Origin: Deltaproteobacteria bacterium
Lineage (GTDB): Bacteria > Desulfobacterota > GWC2-55-46 > DRQE01
Reading direction: 5' to 3'
NCBI GenBank assembly: GCA_030631875.1
Contig: DAOVKH010000101.1
Coordinates: 1-6,537, forward strand
DNA: 6,537 nt
Shown piece after piece: positions 5,548 to 6,537 of this stretch. Every line of letters begins with the position of its first letter. Within the stretch, counting starts at the first letter, position 1. Position numbers and translations under genes: made by a program. Below the pieces are notes generated by a model. That model was given only the letters and a program-made list of their open reading frames with translations. It searched no databases and was not told the origin of the DNA.

Positions 5548-6537
5548 ATGGCAAAAGACCTTTTAATAGAACTCGGATCAGAGGAACTTCCAGCAGGCTT
5601 TGTGAAAGCGGCCTCAGCCTCTCTTAGGGAAAACCTCTTGGCGGAGTTCACGCTCGCCGACCTTACATACAAATCCACACGCCTGCTTGGCACGCCAAGA
5701 CGCACAACGGTCATAGTGGAAGGCTTGAGTGAAGGCCAAAAAGATAAGGTAGTGGAGGTGCGGGGGCCGGCACTGAGTGTCGCCTACGACAATGACACCA
5801 AAGAACCAACAAAGGCTCTACTTGGATTCTGCAAATCCCAGGGCGTAGACGCAAAAGACCTTAAGACCATTAAAGATGGCAAGCGTGAGTACGTCCTCGC
5901 CATAAAAGAGGTGAAGGGAGAAGCAACGACAGCACTTCTGCCAGATATAATAAAGAAGGCAATATCGAAGATAAACTTCAAAAAAACTATGCGCTGGGGC
6001 GAAAGAGATATGCGCTTCGCGCGCCCACTGCACTGGATACTCGCGCTCTTTGGAGACCTGCCCGTAAAGCTTACCTACGGACACATCGATTCGGGCAATA
6101 CCACGCGCGGTCATCGCTTCATGGCTTCAAAAGACCCCATTGAGATAACCAACGCCGGCGAATACGAGACAAAATTAAAAGAAGCCTACGTCATAGTCGA
6201 CCCCGAAAAGCGCCGTAAGATAATATCCGATGGAATAAAGAAGGCCGCCGAAGAGGCAGGAGGAAGTCTCCTTGCCGATAAGGCCCTTACAGATGAGGTG
6301 ACAAACCTTGTAGAATACCCAATAGTCATTCGAGGTGGCTTCGATGAAGAGTTCTTAGAGCTCCCGTGCGACGTTATAGTCGACGCAATGCGCTCACATC
6401 AGCGTTACTTCTCTGTCATATCTAAGGACGGAGGGTTAAAGCCGTCCTTCATAACCATTGCCAATACCGAGGTTCACGACGAGGCCGTCGTGCGTAAAGG
6501 CAATGAGCGCGTGCTGAAGGCACGCCTAAGTGACGCG
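5548..6537 (+). CDS. glyS: Glycyl-tRNA synthetase beta subunit (partial, runs off right edge)
   Basis: This is the beta subunit of the bacterial alpha2beta2 glycyl-tRNA synthetase, which charges tRNA-Gly with glycine; beta contributes tRNA recognition, while alpha (GlyQ) holds the aminoacylation core. The frame is open for 330 codons up to the last base, about half of the usual roughly 690 residues, so the HD-like and anticodon-binding regions are outside the window. Family signatures in order are LLIELGSEELPAGF at the N-terminus, GTPRR, VRGPALSVAYD with TKALLGFCKSQGV, KKTMRWGERDMRFARPLHWI, TTRGHRF, VDPEKRRKII, LTDEVTNLVEYPIV, and MRSHQRYFSV followed by FITIAN. All agree with GlyS; none suggests decay. 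The glyQ partner, usually directly upstream, is missing from the 325 nt before it. Ile codons are 17 ATA, 4 ATT and 1 ATC. Confidence 0.96.
   Translation, partial: MAKDLLIELGSEELPAGFVKAASASLRENLLAEFTLADLTYKSTRLLGTPRRTTVIVEGLSEGQKDKVVEVRGPALSVAYDNDTKEPTKALLGFCKSQGVDAKDLKTIKDGKREYVLAIKEVKGEATTALLPDIIKKAISKINFKKTMRWGERDMRFARPLHWILALFGDLPVKLTYGHIDSGNTTRGHRFMASKDPIEITNAGEYETKLKEAYVIVDPEKRRKIISDGIKKAAEEAGGSLLADKALTDEVTNLVEYPIVIRGGFDEEFLELPCDVIVDAMRSHQRYFSVISKDGGLKPSFITIANTEVHDEAVVRKGNERVLKARLSDA

Noticed and set aside
5463..6114. Minus-strand open frames at 5463-5714, 5784-5981 and 5818-6114
   Set aside because: They are antisense to glyS, whose family motifs continue unbroken through the whole stretch.
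1..6537. CRISPR array, insertion sequence, phage or defence genes
   Set aside because: No regularly spaced repeats, no terminal inverted repeats or transposase motifs, and every long frame is a housekeeping or envelope gene.

Overview
This window looks like ordinary chromosomal DNA from a free-living, Gram-negative-type (diderm) bacterium, possibly a deltaproteobacterium/Desulfobacterota or an allied lineage. That placement is inferred from three things: a lipoprotein with a diderm-style sorting residue, a bacterial two-subunit-type glycyl-tRNA synthetase, and a strong preference for ATA as the isoleucine codon on both strands (17 of 22 Ile codons in the visible part of glyS). No marker in the window fixes the phylum. 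I see no phage, transposon, CRISPR, tRNA, rRNA or toxin-antitoxin signal.

Layout: the minus strand from about 5322 down to position 1 is one tightly packed gene string. In transcription order it holds gyrA (DNA gyrase subunit A), a tetratricopeptide-repeat lipoprotein, gpsA (NAD(P)H-dependent glycerol-3-phosphate dehydrogenase), a small family 2 glycosyltransferase of the rSAM/selenodomain-associated transferase 2 type (TIGR04283-like), and the first 30 codons of an unrecognised gene that leaves the window at position 1. Gaps between genes are 6, 7, 24 and 55 nt, and no terminator is visible between them, so co-transcription is likely. A consensus-grade sigma70-type promoter (TTGACA, 17-nt spacer, TACTAT) lies about 70-100 nt upstream of gyrA, and a 16-nt palindrome overlaps its -10 element.

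The divergent intergenic region (5223-5547, 325 nt) carries this promoter, a purine-only tract, an ATTATAAT element readable as a -10 in both directions, and a second 6-4-6 palindrome just ahead of the plus-strand gene. That gene is glyS, the beta subunit of glycyl-tRNA synthetase. It starts at 5548 and runs off the right edge after 330 codons. Its usual partner glyQ is not immediately upstream.

Functionally the window is housekeeping: DNA supercoiling (gyrA), phospholipid precursor supply (gpsA), an envelope lipoprotein, a possible sugar transferase and tRNA charging. I found no convincing new system. The points most worth a second look are the operator-like palindrome on the gyrA promoter, the split of glyS from glyQ, and the grouping of gyrase with envelope and lipid genes.
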